The notes: a model not told the origin generated them from the sequence alone. DNA of 64,000 nt from Plutella xylostella (GCF_932276165.1 NC_064010.1:2046001-2110000); one strand, 5' to 3'; numbered from the stretch's first letter, positions 44,801 to 52,999 are shown. Numbers and translations are program-made.

Positions 44801-47800
44801 ATTTTCTACCTGTCCAGTCCAGTATAAAGTATAGGGTTAGAGATATTACATAAAATAGCAACATATATAATATACACCCCCTTATTATAAAACAAATACT
44901 AATGATATTTCTGGTTTAAACCCAGGGAGCTTTTGACTACAGATTTTGTATGAAATCTCTGGTTCTAAACCAGAACTATCTTTAGTCTGGGTTTTACAAT
45001 AAGGAGGATATAATATAGGATGAAAGTTAAAAACATGTAGTAAATTATGGCTGAGAGATGTTACACAATACAGAGGTTGCACTGCCGCTCCAGGGAGGTT
45101 ACGAAGCTCTCCTGGGGAAGTGGATGGAAAGTGTGGGGTTAGACTTGTTATGTAAATTTATTATGGATGAGATATTGAGTAAGTATAGGAGTAAGTGTAA
45201 ATGTGTCACAGGCAGAATTTGTACTGGAAATTAGGAGGCATATAATAAGTTAACAGTTAACCTGAATCTGCACTACCTTAATCATATAAATATATCTACA
45301 CCATAATATAATCTCCCTGAAGTCTTATGTACACTAATTTTTTTTTATTGCAAAGCTATGTATTTTTTATCATATTGCACTTAGCAAACATTGTAGATTC
45401 TATGCAAATATACTTGCATCACCTGATAATTTTAGATCCAAGAAAGTAATGATAACAATTAGGTATGTCATTCGCGAGCGACGACTTGTCGTGAGTGCAC
45501 GCATTCCGCCAGTCGAATTGAGCGCGATGAGATTTTTTACGTCTACCCGCAATTACAATAAAAATGAGTCAAAGGGGCGTTTCTACTAGTCCAATTTTAG
45601 TAAGTTCTAATAACGAAAAAGTGCTAATGAGTGACCAAAAAGCGAGTGATGCAGAATTAGAGTGGGATGAAAACGGGACACAACTATCTGATGAGGAGAA
45701 TGATTGCCGCTTGGCAGAGAAAAGACAAAGACAAGACAGCAGCGAAGACAAAGAGGAAGATGAATTTATAAAAGTGACACACCGCAGACCTAAAAGGCTA
45801 GCACGTAGTTTTTCTACAAATAACAAGCAGATGGAGCAAGATTCTAGTGACATAGTCGATACTGAGGTATGTATGACTGCGAAAGAAATGTTGCCAAAAC
45901 AAATTGCTCTAGCCAAAAAACTAATGCTAGAAAATATAAATAACATTTTGAAAATAAAATATAAAAACCCATATAAAGTGTTCATACGCTTTGAAACTGC
46001 TGAAGATGCAAAAAAACTGCTTCATAATAAAAATATTGCTGATTTAGGATATAGATGCCAGTTAACACATAAACTAAACTTTATATACGGCGTCGTGAAA
46101 GAAATGGATCTTGAAGAAAGTGACGAAGATTTAATGAAGAACATTAAAAGTGAAGCCGAGATTATTTCAGTAAGAAGGTTAAAAAGAAAGAATTATGAAG
46201 GCGAGTGGGTTGAGAGCGAATCAGTGCGCTTTTGTTTCAAGGGGTCTACTCTACCCCCGTACGTACGTGGTTACGGGTGCAGGTTTGAAGTAGAACCCTA
46301 TATATTTCCCGTCACACAATGCTCGAATTGCTGGAAATTCGGGCATTTAATGCGACAGTGCCCAACTAAGAAGGTATTGTGCCCAAAATGTGGAGGACAA
46401 CATGCGAACTGTGATACAACAAATTACAAATGCATTAACTGTAAAGGCAGCCATATTTCATTGTATAAAAGATGTCCAGTCTACTTAAAAGAGAGACAAA
46501 TACGAGTTATTATGTCACAAGATAACTGCACTTACAAAGTGGCACTGAATAAATACCTCACGGAAATACAAACAGAAGAATGCGATAGTATTGTACAAGA
46601 GGGTTATAACGGTGATACTAATTTAGAGGACACTCAACCGATCTTAAATAAAAAACCTTCCTACAGAGATATAGTTTTAACTAAAGCTATAGTACACAGA
46701 GAAATGACACAACAAGAACCGGAAGTAAATAGTTCCAATAACAAAACGAATAAATCTAGCCGCAAAAAGAATAAAAAAAGAAACAACTTACAAGATGAAA
46801 CCATGTTCAGTAGCGATACAGAAACAAATATGAGACAGGAACCAATGTTGACAGAAAATGAAGAGAAGAAAAATAAAAGGGAAAGAAAGTTTAACTTCAT
46901 GAGTACACTCGGAAAAATTAAAGATATAATTTTGACAGAAAAGACATGGGAAGAAAAAATTCAAATGCTGGTGAAAATATGTGTTAATGAAGTTAAGAAC
47001 TTTATAATGGAAATGTTGAAGAGTTATGATTGGTTTAATACAATAACAAACACGTTCAATAATGAATGACAATAATGTAAATAGAAACATAACAATTAAC
47101 ATTGCTCAGTGGAATGCACAAAGTATAAGACCTAAAATAGTTGAGTTTGAATGTTATCTTCATACTGAGAACATACATGTGGCGATAATCAGTGAATCAT
47201 GGCTGGAACCAGAATCAGGACTTCGGATAAGTAATTTTAATATTTTTAGAAACGATAGAATTGATTCTTTTGGTGGTGTTGCAATCATTGTCCATAAGTC
47301 AATAAGAGCTGTACCTAATATAATAAACATAAGTAATTTAGGTATAGAATTAGTGGCTATAAAAGTACTCAATTGTTATAACTTAGAAAACATAATATCT
47401 ATTTACTGTCCGTCAAATGTAAATGTAACCAAAAATGACTGGGACCAAATATTTTGTCTATACCCGACTAAATCATTGATTGCGGGTGACTTCAACGGTC
47501 ATCATACAAACTGGTCGTATAAAAACGATGCCCGAGGAAACCAGATAATGGAGTCTTCTTTAGATAACGGTTATATTTCTTTAAATGATGGCAGAGCAAC
47601 CAGAGTAAGACTAGTTAATGGGGTTCTTCAGGAATCTTCTCCTGATATTACCTTTGTATCTTCAGATATATGTTTACTTTGGACATGGAATGTTACAAAT
47701 GAATGTTTTGGTAGTGACCACTTAATAATTACAAATAAATTAATGACTCACAAACTAGGTAGCACTTTAAAACGAAGAAATTTTAAAAAAGCGGACTGGA

Positions 47801-50800
47801 AACTGTATAGGGAAACTCTTGAAGAATCATTTAGTAACTGTGTGACATGTAATGATGTACAAAATAGGTATGATTTTATAATGGAACAAATTAATAAGGC
47901 TGCTGATAAGTCTATACCAATGTTAAAAATATGTCATGATCCTCAATCTAAATTTAAACCCAAATCCTACTGGAACCAAGATTTATCAAAAGCTGTAGCA
48001 CAAAGAAGGTTAGCACTGAGTTTCTTTAGAAGAAATCCTACGCCAACTAATCTTATAGTTTTAAATGAACGGATTAAGGAAGCTCAGAGGTTGATACGTA
48101 AAGCTAAAGCTCAAGGGTGGCAAGATTTCTGTAGTAGTATAGATGAATCCACATCCGTATCTGAAATGTGGAATCGCATGCGTTGGATGAAAGGTTACAA
48201 AAGTAGTCCTTGTGCTATATCTGACTTACAAAAGACCGATCTGATCCATAGCCTGGCACCAGACTCCGTTCTTGTAAACACTCCTGAAATACTTTCTGTT
48301 AATGAAGAACTACAATCGAGTTTTAAAATTCATGAATTTAAGATGTGTTTAAAGAGAACGGATACAGCGCCGGGACAGGACCAAATTACATTTTCTATGA
48401 TATTCAACCTACCGGATATAGTGAAGTTGTATCTACTGCAGACATATAATTTAATATTTGAAACAGGAAAGATTCCATATCAGTGGAGAGAGATCCAAAT
48501 TGTACCGATACCGAAGTTAAGTGTCACATCTCATACAGTTACTAAGTTAAGACCAATTGCCCTAATGTCCTGCATATGCAAAATATTTCACAGTATGATT
48601 GTCAAACGACTTGAGTGGTATGTCGAAAGAAATAAGATACTTTCCAAAAAGGCCACTGGTTTTAGACGTTCTCAGTCATGCATAGATTCATTGGCACGGT
48701 TAATACTCCAAATCCAAATTAGTTTTACCCATAACATGCCTACACTAGCTTGCTTCTTAGATGTTGACAATGCATATAATAATATACAAATTGGAAATGT
48801 TATCACTAGTCTTGAATCTATTGACGCAGGGTTATATATAAGTAGGTATTTATGGAATCTATTGAGTAAAAGACATTTGACCATAAAAAATCAGGAAGAC
48901 GGATCAACAATAATAAACAGATGGACTGCAAAAGGTTTAGCACAGGGTGATCCAATGTCTCCTTTGATTTTCAATATTGTTACTGCTAATATATGTCATA
49001 CTATAACAAACGTTATGATATCCCAGTACGCTGATGATTTTGCTTTATATGTAAGTTCTAAGAAAATTTGTGATAGTGTTAGTAATATGCAAAATGCAAT
49101 TGATGCCATAGTAATTTTGTTAGATAAATTAGGTTTAGAAATATCTCCCAGTAAATCCAAATATTGTTTATTTAGTAGAGGTCACAGAAATCAACAAATA
49201 GAATTAAAAATTAATGGATGTCAACTAGAATTTGCACAATGTATTAAATACTTGGGTTTATGGATGGATAGCTCCTTAAGATGGGGGAAACAGGTCAATG
49301 AAGTTGTTGAAAAGACCCAAAAATTTCTTAATATTCTTAAGGTATTGGCAGGCTCCGGGTGGGGTATACATCCAAAACATTTACGAAGAATATACACAGC
49401 CTTAATTAGAAGTAGAATGGACTACGCTTCTTTTTTGTTCGATAATACAGCAAAAACCCATTGTTACAAGTTAGATAAAATACAAAACCAAGCGTTACGT
49501 ATCATCGGTGGGTTCATTAAAAGCACCCCAATTCATGTCATGGAATCTGAACTATCCATCCCACCTCTGGCAATAAGAAGGATATTTTTAGCATATAAAT
49601 ATTGTTTAAGAGCACAGTCATGGGAAGGTAATGGGACAATCGAGTTGATGAATGAACTAAATGTACTAATTTCGACCAATAGATACTGGCTCACTAAAAA
49701 AAAACCATTGTTAGCGTTACTTTATGAAAAGATAAAAGAAGAATCCATATCTCGTAGTGAAATATTACCAATGTTTACATTAGACACGTGGATAAATAAC
49801 ATAGATATTTGTAATTTTACTGCCTACACCTTAGATAGCATTAAAATGGCAAAAAAATCATATGACTTGAATATTTTGAAAAATACAGTTATACAAGAAT
49901 TACATAATAAATACAGTGACTGGCACAAATTATATACCGATGGGTCCAAAAGTGTCAATGGATCTGGTGCTGCTTTCTATGATGCAAATGTACATAAATC
50001 TAGAAGTCTTAAAATTACAAACTGTGACATTACTATTATGTCCTTGGAGCTTGTTGCGATCTCAGAAGCACTTACACATTTAAGCGATCTTGTTACGGAC
50101 AGTCGGAAGTTTGTTATTTTTACAGATAGTAGAAGCGCCCTCCAACATTTGGCTCGGTGTGCCTCTGGTGTCAGAGGCGTGCCGTTAGCCTACGATGTCC
50201 TGGCGTTACTTAATAAATTCGACAAAAAAGGGTTGCAGCTGAGACTGCAATGGGTTCCATCTCACATTGGTTTACTAGGGAATGAAAGAGCGGATCGCTT
50301 GGCAAATAATGCGTCAATTACGGGCACATACATAAATATAATACCGTGTTATTCAGAAGTTCTACCTAGGTATAAAAAAGAAAGTCACAACAAATGGAAA
50401 ACACATTTTGATGAAAGATCTTGTGAAAAGGGCATATGGTACAGAACAATGCAAAGCGAACCACCTCACATTCCTTGGTTTGCCAATCTAAATTTAGATA
50501 GAAGATATTTAACAATAGCTTTTAGAATTCGATCAGGTCATATCCCGTTTAATAAATTCAACTTTTTGATGAAAAAAAACGAAAGTCCAAATTGTAATGT
50601 CTGCAGTTCCGTAGAGGATATTTATCATATTTTAGTAGAATGCCGCCGGTATACGAACTTAAGACAAGCATTACAAAATCAGTTAAAAATAAACTTTGTT
50701 GATGTAGGTATTCTACAAAGTTATTTATCTGAGCCTAGCAGTAGTGAAGCAATGTACGTGTATAAATATGTTAAACACTGTACATCCTTAAGATTAGATT

Positions 50801-51580
50801 CTACATTGTAAGCGTAAGTTAAGTCTTAGAATAAGTTACGATGGGACTGTCATGTTCATGTATGATCAAAGTCTCTAAATAAAATAAAGATTTAAAAAAA
50901 AAAAATTAGGTATGTAGATATGTGAAATAGCTATATTTTAAATTTAATTTAATGTGTTCAAAGTCATCAGCTATAAGAGCTAATAGCTGATTTCTACAGT
51001 GTCTGCCACCAAATGGACTTTAAACATCTAAAATAGTCATTGCTAAAAGTTTGATACAAACATGTCTTTCCTTACGATATAGTTATGGTATTTAAAAGTG
51101 TGACGAATTTACTGTACAAAAACATACAGGGCTGAAATGTGGCGTAAAACTAACAAAATCAATTTATCATTTAGTTGTACATTTATAAGAGGTCCCTGGG
51201 TGAAAATCCTGCTGCTTCAGAAAAAAATAACACGCTACCTGTAGCTAATACAGTAACTTTTCTGCATTTCATCACAACTACACCAAAAATTCCGGCACCA
51301 AAAACCAGCTCACCTGAGCATCAATAACCGTATTCTGGATCGCCATGATCTCCTGGACGCCCGTGAACTTCTCATATCTGGCGACCAGCTCCTTCACCCT
51401 CGTCGTGATGGCTTGCTGCTTGAATTTCTCCGCAATTTCTGTCACCTTCGAAGCTGGCATATACTTCGTTATCAGCTGATCGACTTTCTCACGGCCCTGT
51501 GCGTTCAACTGGCCCACTTCTGCGGAACTGGGCAGCTTCCCCCGCAGCCGCTGGACGAGCTGGCGGAACTTCTCGGCCAT
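35555..51580 (-). CDS. CCDC51: CCDC51 / MITOK orthologue (gene span, six exons)
   Basis: Exons on the minus strand: 51580-51314, 44336-44187, 42836-42674, 36910-36732, 36317-36242, 35829-35555. All junctions are GT-AG with matching phases (0,0,1,0,1), giving 1110 nt and 369 residues against about 411 in the human protein. Diagnostic matches to CCDC51 are RYEKFTGVQEI (about 69-79), the GDEKYLQLCTEEHK block, ERERAHAERNKYW, and GIAGSSIN after the first membrane segment. Membrane helices lie at about 186-202 and 347-365, with coiled-coil-prone helices before and between. The Arg/Lys-rich, acid-poor N-terminus fits a mitochondrial presequence. The family is an inner-membrane protein reported as the pore subunit of the mitochondrial ATP-sensitive K+ channel. 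An in-frame TAA 9 nt upstream supports the ATG at 51580. Introns 1-4 carry fragments of the gene's own exons. Confidence 0.85.
36242..36317 (-). CDS. CCDC51: CCDC51 exon 5
   Basis: 76 nt between TTGTCTGCAG and ATAG|GTCAGT: 25 codons (EQLAQSMRVMQDSIS...) plus one base. Amphipathic helical composition. Phase-compatible with exons 4 and 6 only in this frame. Confidence 0.75.
36454..36690 (-). repeat. Degenerate exon-4-derived fragments in intron 4
   Basis: CGCGCCATCTATTGCTCCAT and TCCATCATGACATGTCTCTA followed by AACTC and GGTTGTTG parallel exon 4's CGCGCCATCTGTTGCTCCAT, CATGTCTCTAAACTCC and GGTTGTTG. At least two partial, diverged copies are present, interleaved with GTCAACAGATGGCGCT words (three occurrences). 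Confidence 0.5.
36732..36910 (-). CDS. CCDC51: CCDC51 exon 4
   Basis: Completes the glycine split by intron 3, then TVLGIAGSSINNHLKM (end of membrane segment 1) and a matrix or intermembrane helix (MMEQQMARSAS). Acceptor TCTCTTCCAG, donor CAG|GTAAAT. Degenerate pieces of this exon appear in the next intron. Confidence 0.8.
37173..37232. repeat. Short hairpin repeat
   Basis: TACAGGTTGTTGCAAAAAGG is complementary to CCTTTTTGCAACAACCTGTA (one base of slippage). A minimal member of the TTGCAACA palindrome family (compare 14998-15262). Confidence 0.55.
37374..37470. repeat. Diverged array seed with an 18-bp hairpin
   Basis: Contains a lone, changed piece of the exon-3 end (TCTGCTATGCTGGCGACGAT, 37403-37422). 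It runs straight into an inverted repeat: TAACTAAATAGCACAAGT (37424-37441) and ACTTGTGCAATTTAGTTA (37447-37464) with a 5 nt loop. Both TATTTAGTTA and AGATGGCGCT, the spacer words of the adjacent array, are present. Confidence 0.5.
37541..42655. repeat. Exon-3-derived tandem array with 21-bp spacer repeats
   Basis: Twenty-nine units, each holding a near-identical copy of the last 100 nt of CCDC51 exon 3 with its donor and about 23 bp of following intron. The first starts at 37603 and the last at 42510; the genuine exon 3 forms a thirtieth. Units are spaced by 146 + 21n bp: 146 (6 times), 167 (18), 188 (1), 230 (1), 251 (3). The 21 bp spacer is AGATGGCGCTATTTAGTTAC or its TTAGTAG/TTAGAAG variants, about 70 copies in all. 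The long plus-strand frames across the array are antisense shadows. Changes between units are few (for example a T-to-A change at 40824 and AGAAGG at 40379), so the array is young or homogenised. Confidence 0.95.
42674..42836 (-). CDS. CCDC51: CCDC51 exon 3
   Basis: 54 codons plus one base, from CTCTCCACAG to GCAG|GTGACC. It encodes a long charged helix (DAEREERELF, HERERAHAERNKYW) leading into the first membrane segment (WYIVASIAG). Its last 100 nt with the donor site are amplified 29 times in the following intron. Confidence 0.85.
43150..43302 (+). mobile_element. SINE 3' portion, GAATA-tailed
   Basis: CAACCCGCAGTGGACCAGC to CTTACACCCCCACAGAG and AGAATAGAATAGAAT. Same family as 29730-29940. 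Its tail directly abuts an exon-2 copy. Confidence 0.55.
43306..43403 (-). pseudogene. Partial copy 1 of CCDC51 exon 2
   Basis: 98 nt matching the 3' part of exon 2 with few differences, including an intact donor (AAG|GTATTC on the minus strand). It stops at exactly the same base as copy 2, then continues into a SINE head (GGTAGACCAGCGGG). The exon's acceptor side is absent. Confidence 0.75.
43404..43710 (+). mobile_element. tRNA-derived SINE (long-bodied)
   Basis: GGTAGACCAGCGGGTAACGC (overlapping the junction) and GGGTTCGAATCCCGG, then the body shared with 12340-12655, ending GGGATAACACAATAACAGTC and a TATG repeat. Confidence 0.6.
43717..43814 (-). pseudogene. Partial copy 2 of CCDC51 exon 2
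   Basis: 98 nt of the 3' part of exon 2 with donor AAG|GTATGG. It has the same 5' break as copy 1 and is again fused to a SINE A-box word (GGTAGCTCAGTCGGG). It lacks an acceptor of good quality. Confidence 0.75.
43812..43925. mobile_element. Head-to-head SINE heads
   Basis: GGTAGCTCAGTCGGGTAAAC on the plus strand faces GGTAGCTCAGTCGGGTAAGC on the minus strand. The minus copy has a B box GGTTCGAATCC. The arrangement forms an inverted repeat of about 110 bp. Confidence 0.5.
43947..44161 (+). mobile_element. Helitron-like element, second subfamily
   Basis: TCCTACTAATATTATAATAT to GCGAGCACAGCTAG. It shares ends with the 554-747 family but differs inside (GGAGTTAGCTGACACCCTGG, GTGTATGTTAGTTAC). 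A related copy is at 63850-64000. Confidence 0.6.
44187..44336 (-). CDS. CCDC51: CCDC51 exon 2
   Basis: 50 codons between CCCCTCACAG and AAG|GTAATG. Heptad-rich (RRRDLGRQLAELEARLKEL), a likely coiled coil, then GDEKYLQLCTEEHK. Phase 0 at both ends. Its last 98 nt occur again at 43306-43403 and 43717-43814, and its first part recurs at 45074-45120. Confidence 0.85.
44482..44683 (+). mobile_element. Helitron-like non-autonomous element
   Basis: TCCTAATTAATATTATAAAT to GCGGGAACAGC, with the terminal CTAG lost. It lies within intron 1, just upstream of exon 2 in the gene's direction. Confidence 0.65.
45074..45120 (-). pseudogene. Copy of the acceptor-side end of exon 2
   Basis: GCCGCTCCAGGGAGGTTACG followed by AAG and CTCTCCTGGGG matches the first codons of exon 2 on the minus strand (GCCGCTCCTGGGAGGTTACG, then CGCTCCTGTGAGG), with a diverged acceptor. 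It lies in intron 1, on the other side of the real exon from copies 1 and 2. Confidence 0.6.
45564..47069 (+). CDS. LINE ORF1 Gag-like nucleic-acid-binding protein
   Basis: 501 residues. The N-terminal quarter is acidic and low-complexity (DEENDCRLAEKRQ, DSSEDKEEDEF). A folded, RRM-like or Gag middle domain is plausible around 110-250 (KNPYKVFIRFETAEDAKKL, then RRLKRKN). Three CCHC-type knuckles follow from residue 253 to about 312: CSNCWKFGHLMRQC, CPKCGGQHANC and CINCKGSHISLYKRC. The C-terminus is Lys/Asn-rich. Proteins of this kind coat the element RNA and bring it to the nucleus. The start follows a 95 nt leader in good context (AAAAATGAG). The stop overlaps the ORF2 start as ATGAATGA (47062-47069). 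Confidence 0.85.
   Translation: MSQRGVSTSPILVSSNNEKVLMSDQKASDAELEWDENGTQLSDEENDCRLAEKRQRQDSSEDKEEDEFIKVTHRRPKRLARSFSTNNKQMEQDSSDIVDTEVCMTAKEMLPKQIALAKKLMLENINNILKIKYKNPYKVFIRFETAEDAKKLLHNKNIADLGYRCQLTHKLNFIYGVVKEMDLEESDEDLMKNIKSEAEIISVRRLKRKNYEGEWVESESVRFCFKGSTLPPYVRGYGCRFEVEPYIFPVTQCSNCWKFGHLMRQCPTKKVLCPKCGGQHANCDTTNYKCINCKGSHISLYKRCPVYLKERQIRVIMSQDNCTYKVALNKYLTEIQTEECDSIVQEGYNGDTNLEDTQPILNKKPSYRDIVLTKAIVHREMTQQEPEVNSSNNKTNKSSRKKNKKRNNLQDETMFSSDTETNMRQEPMLTENEEKKNKRERKFNFMSTLGKIKDIILTEKTWEEKIQMLVKICVNEVKNFIMEMLKSYDWFNTITNTFNNE
47062..47069 (+). promoter_or_regulatory. Stop-start overlap ATGAATGA
   Basis: The ORF2 ATG (47062-47064) precedes the ORF1 TGA (47067-47069) by two bases. A TGA is also present at 47063-47065 in the third frame. 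A likely translational coupling site (inference). Confidence 0.6.
47062..50811 (+). CDS. LINE ORF2: endonuclease, reverse transcriptase, RNase H
   Basis: 1249 residues. The APE-type endonuclease comes first (QWNAQSIRPK, ISESWLEP, AGDFNGHHTNW, GSDHLI). The reverse transcriptase has LRPIALMSC, the Asp of CFLDVDNAYNN, GLAQGDPMSPL and YADD at 656-659. An RNase H1 domain follows with all four acids: D960 (YTDGS), E996 (SLELVA), D1022 (FTDSRSA), D1078 (ERADRLA), plus the VPSHIG histidine motif. A terminal Cys/His cluster (CNVCSSVEDIYHILVEC) is seen near 1200. No stops or frameshifts. It begins 8 nt inside ORF1 in the +1 frame, so its translation probably depends on reinitiation, as shown for the Bombyx SART1 element. 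Confidence 0.9.
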   Translation: MNDNNVNRNITINIAQWNAQSIRPKIVEFECYLHTENIHVAIISESWLEPESGLRISNFNIFRNDRIDSFGGVAIIVHKSIRAVPNIINISNLGIELVAIKVLNCYNLENIISIYCPSNVNVTKNDWDQIFCLYPTKSLIAGDFNGHHTNWSYKNDARGNQIMESSLDNGYISLNDGRATRVRLVNGVLQESSPDITFVSSDICLLWTWNVTNECFGSDHLIITNKLMTHKLGSTLKRRNFKKADWKLYRETLEESFSNCVTCNDVQNRYDFIMEQINKAADKSIPMLKICHDPQSKFKPKSYWNQDLSKAVAQRRLALSFFRRNPTPTNLIVLNERIKEAQRLIRKAKAQGWQDFCSSIDESTSVSEMWNRMRWMKGYKSSPCAISDLQKTDLIHSLAPDSVLVNTPEILSVNEELQSSFKIHEFKMCLKRTDTAPGQDQITFSMIFNLPDIVKLYLLQTYNLIFETGKIPYQWREIQIVPIPKLSVTSHTVTKLRPIALMSCICKIFHSMIVKRLEWYVERNKILSKKATGFRRSQSCIDSLARLILQIQISFTHNMPTLACFLDVDNAYNNIQIGNVITSLESIDAGLYISRYLWNLLSKRHLTIKNQEDGSTIINRWTAKGLAQGDPMSPLIFNIVTANICHTITNVMISQYADDFALYVSSKKICDSVSNMQNAIDAIVILLDKLGLEISPSKSKYCLFSRGHRNQQIELKINGCQLEFAQCIKYLGLWMDSSLRWGKQVNEVVEKTQKFLNILKVLAGSGWGIHPKHLRRIYTALIRSRMDYASFLFDNTAKTHCYKLDKIQNQALRIIGGFIKSTPIHVMESELSIPPLAIRRIFLAYKYCLRAQSWEGNGTIELMNELNVLISTNRYWLTKKKPLLALLYEKIKEESISRSEILPMFTLDTWINNIDICNFTAYTLDSIKMAKKSYDLNILKNTVIQELHNKYSDWHKLYTDGSKSVNGSGAAFYDANVHKSRSLKITNCDITIMSLELVAISEALTHLSDLVTDSRKFVIFTDSRSALQHLARCASGVRGVPLAYDVLALLNKFDKKGLQLRLQWVPSHIGLLGNERADRLANNASITGTYINIIPCYSEVLPRYKKESHNKWKTHFDERSCEKGIWYRTMQSEPPHIPWFANLNLDRRYLTIAFRIRSGHIPFNKFNFLMKKNESPNCNVCSSVEDIYHILVECRRYTNLRQALQNQLKINFVDVGILQSYLSEPSSSEAMYVYKYVKHCTSLRLDSTL
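50916..51270. other. Intron 1 sequence between the LINE and exon 1
   Basis: AT-rich intron with no exon or bounded repeat recognised. GCTGATTTCTACAGTGTCTG near 50986 resembles an acceptor only on the plus strand, opposite to the gene. Confidence 0.35.
51314..51580 (-). CDS. CCDC51: CCDC51 exon 1
   Basis: 89 codons from the ATG, starting MAEKFRQLVQRLRGK (basic, amphipathic, presequence-like) and ending at CAG|GTGAGC. It includes the conserved RYEKFTGVQEIMAIQ block. Phase 0 exit. Confidence 0.85.
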
Positions 51581-52019
51581 TCTTACATGTTATTCGGTTC
51601 GCGCTGTTTAATTTCGTAGTTTTATTTGCATTTTTTGGGTGATATCATCGCGACACGGTGACGGGAGGTCGAAAAAGTGACGTTTTAAACGTCAGTTTAT
51701 TACATTTTGTAGGTACTGTGTCGTTCCTTTAGAGGTAGCAAGCGGCAATTCTGCAATACAACTACACTAAAAAATATTGAATCTTAAAATTAAAAAAGTG
51801 AAATCTCAATCCAAAATTATTGAAATGTAAAATTTCTCCTATGAGTAAACTTAAACACTGCAGAAAATAAGAAAATGAAACCTTTTTGGATGCTGCGTGT
51901 AACGAATTTCGCTATTGATAGACAGCAGCGCCTCTAGCGGTAACTTTTGTAAACTTACGGCTAAATATGCTGCCACACTAAAAATAAATTTCTTTAGAGT
52001 AGATTTCTGTAAGATAATA

Positions 52020-52420
52020 TTGGCGATGACTGACGGGAAGAGGCCTGATGGGATATTGCTCATCCTCTGAGCACATGGGAGGTCGTCGACATGCTGGTGC
52101 TGGCAGCGTCGCATGACCCACTAAATTTTAGGGCGGTGGGAACGGCAGCTGGTGCTGCGGAAAACCTGAAACGGGAGAGATACAGGTGGCTCGGGAGCAC
52201 ATTATTTATTTCTCCCGTATGGCTTAGAAACAGAGGCCATGGGGCCCGGTCTGGTCAAAGTCATCATGTCCCAGCTCGCAAACGTCTCAACGGTGAGTGA
52301 CGAACGAGCCAGACCCCGGGGCGTACCAGCGCGAAATGTGGCTAGTATAAGAGATTGGGGCAGTCAGTAACCGTGAGCTGAGCTACTGAGGCCCCATTGC
52401 AGCAATTTGGTTATTTTATA
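52020..52420 (+). pseudogene. Decayed LINE reverse-transcriptase C-terminal remnant
   Basis: Across two frames the translation gives AAGAAENLKRERYRWLG and then LFLPYGLETEAMGPGL, resembling the conserved tail after the RT domain of several LINEs (K..KY..L ... F.P...ET.G..G). Stops and a frameshift break it. Upstream bases include GGTCGTCGACATGCTGG. It lies just outside the 5' end of CCDC51. Confidence 0.5.
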
Positions 52421-52439
52421 TTAAGACAACCAGACAGGC

Positions 52440-52765
52440 TACTCGGATAGAGACTATTCGAATTTATATTGCCTGAAAATTCTACTAGTATCTTTCTACC
52501 CTTTCCATCCCTTTTGGCAGGACTTTGGTAGATTTAATCATTTCTACCTGGTATCATTCACTGTCTCGCTTTCTGTTGCCTGAGCAAATCCTGTTGTTGT
52601 ATACTTTGTTTTACTATATTCCTTTTATCTCTTCATTCAATAAAATCTTTATATTTTACTATATCCGCGCGTGGCGTCGTGCTTGTTATTTTCGGTAGTG
52701 GCGAACTTACTTCCATGTCGGCCGGGGAAGAAAGGCCACGCTGAGTTTCGCATCCTCTCCCTATC
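52440..52765 (+). other. Possible LTR-like or 3'-UTR-like segment
   Basis: CTTCATTCAATAAAATC is followed by TATCCGCGCGTGGCGTCG and GGTAGTGGCGAACTTACTTC. AATAAA, then a GC-rich stretch, then TGGCGA is reminiscent of an LTR R-U5 plus primer-binding site. No second LTR or internal gene was seen, so this is tentative. Confidence 0.2.
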
Positions 52766-52799
52766 CGTTGTCCCAACATGTGATAATAAAATGTAAATA

Positions 52800-52988
52800 T
52801 TTGATTGAAACAATCGTACAAAATGGACGAGAAAGGTTGTAATCGCGAGTGCAGTGTGCAGTGATTATGTTTCTGTGTTTAAGTGATGAAACTTCGCTGG
52901 TACAGTTTATGTTTTTGCCGTGCAAACAGTGCTTTCTTGCGTTTGAGAATTCATCCCGTTTCATGTCTTGATACTGTCTGCTAACAAG
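52800..52988 (+). other. Candidate non-coding first exon (plus strand)
   Basis: A less AT-rich segment ending CTGCTAACAAG|GTAAGATTC, a near-consensus donor. It contains only a short upstream ORF (ATG at 52823, MDEKGCNRECSVQ). It lies about 1.2 kb from the CCDC51 start and diverges from it, so it may begin a neighbouring plus-strand gene. No acceptor was linked. Confidence 0.3.
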
Positions 52989-52999
52989 GTAAGATTCAT

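Larger units (their letters stand above)
45469..50903 (+). mobile_element. Full-length I-superclade LINE in CCDC51 intron 1
   Basis: About 5.43 kb, flanked by a perfect 12 bp duplication AATTAGGTATGT (45457-45468 and 50904-50915). A 95 nt leader beginning CATTCGCGAGCGACG is followed by ORF1 and ORF2, a roughly 90 nt 3' UTR with AATAAAATAAAG, and an A-tail. Both ORFs are open. RNase H plus a three-knuckle Gag point to the I superclade. It lies antisense to the CCDC51 gene. A perfect duplication and intact frames indicate a recent insertion. Confidence 0.9.
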
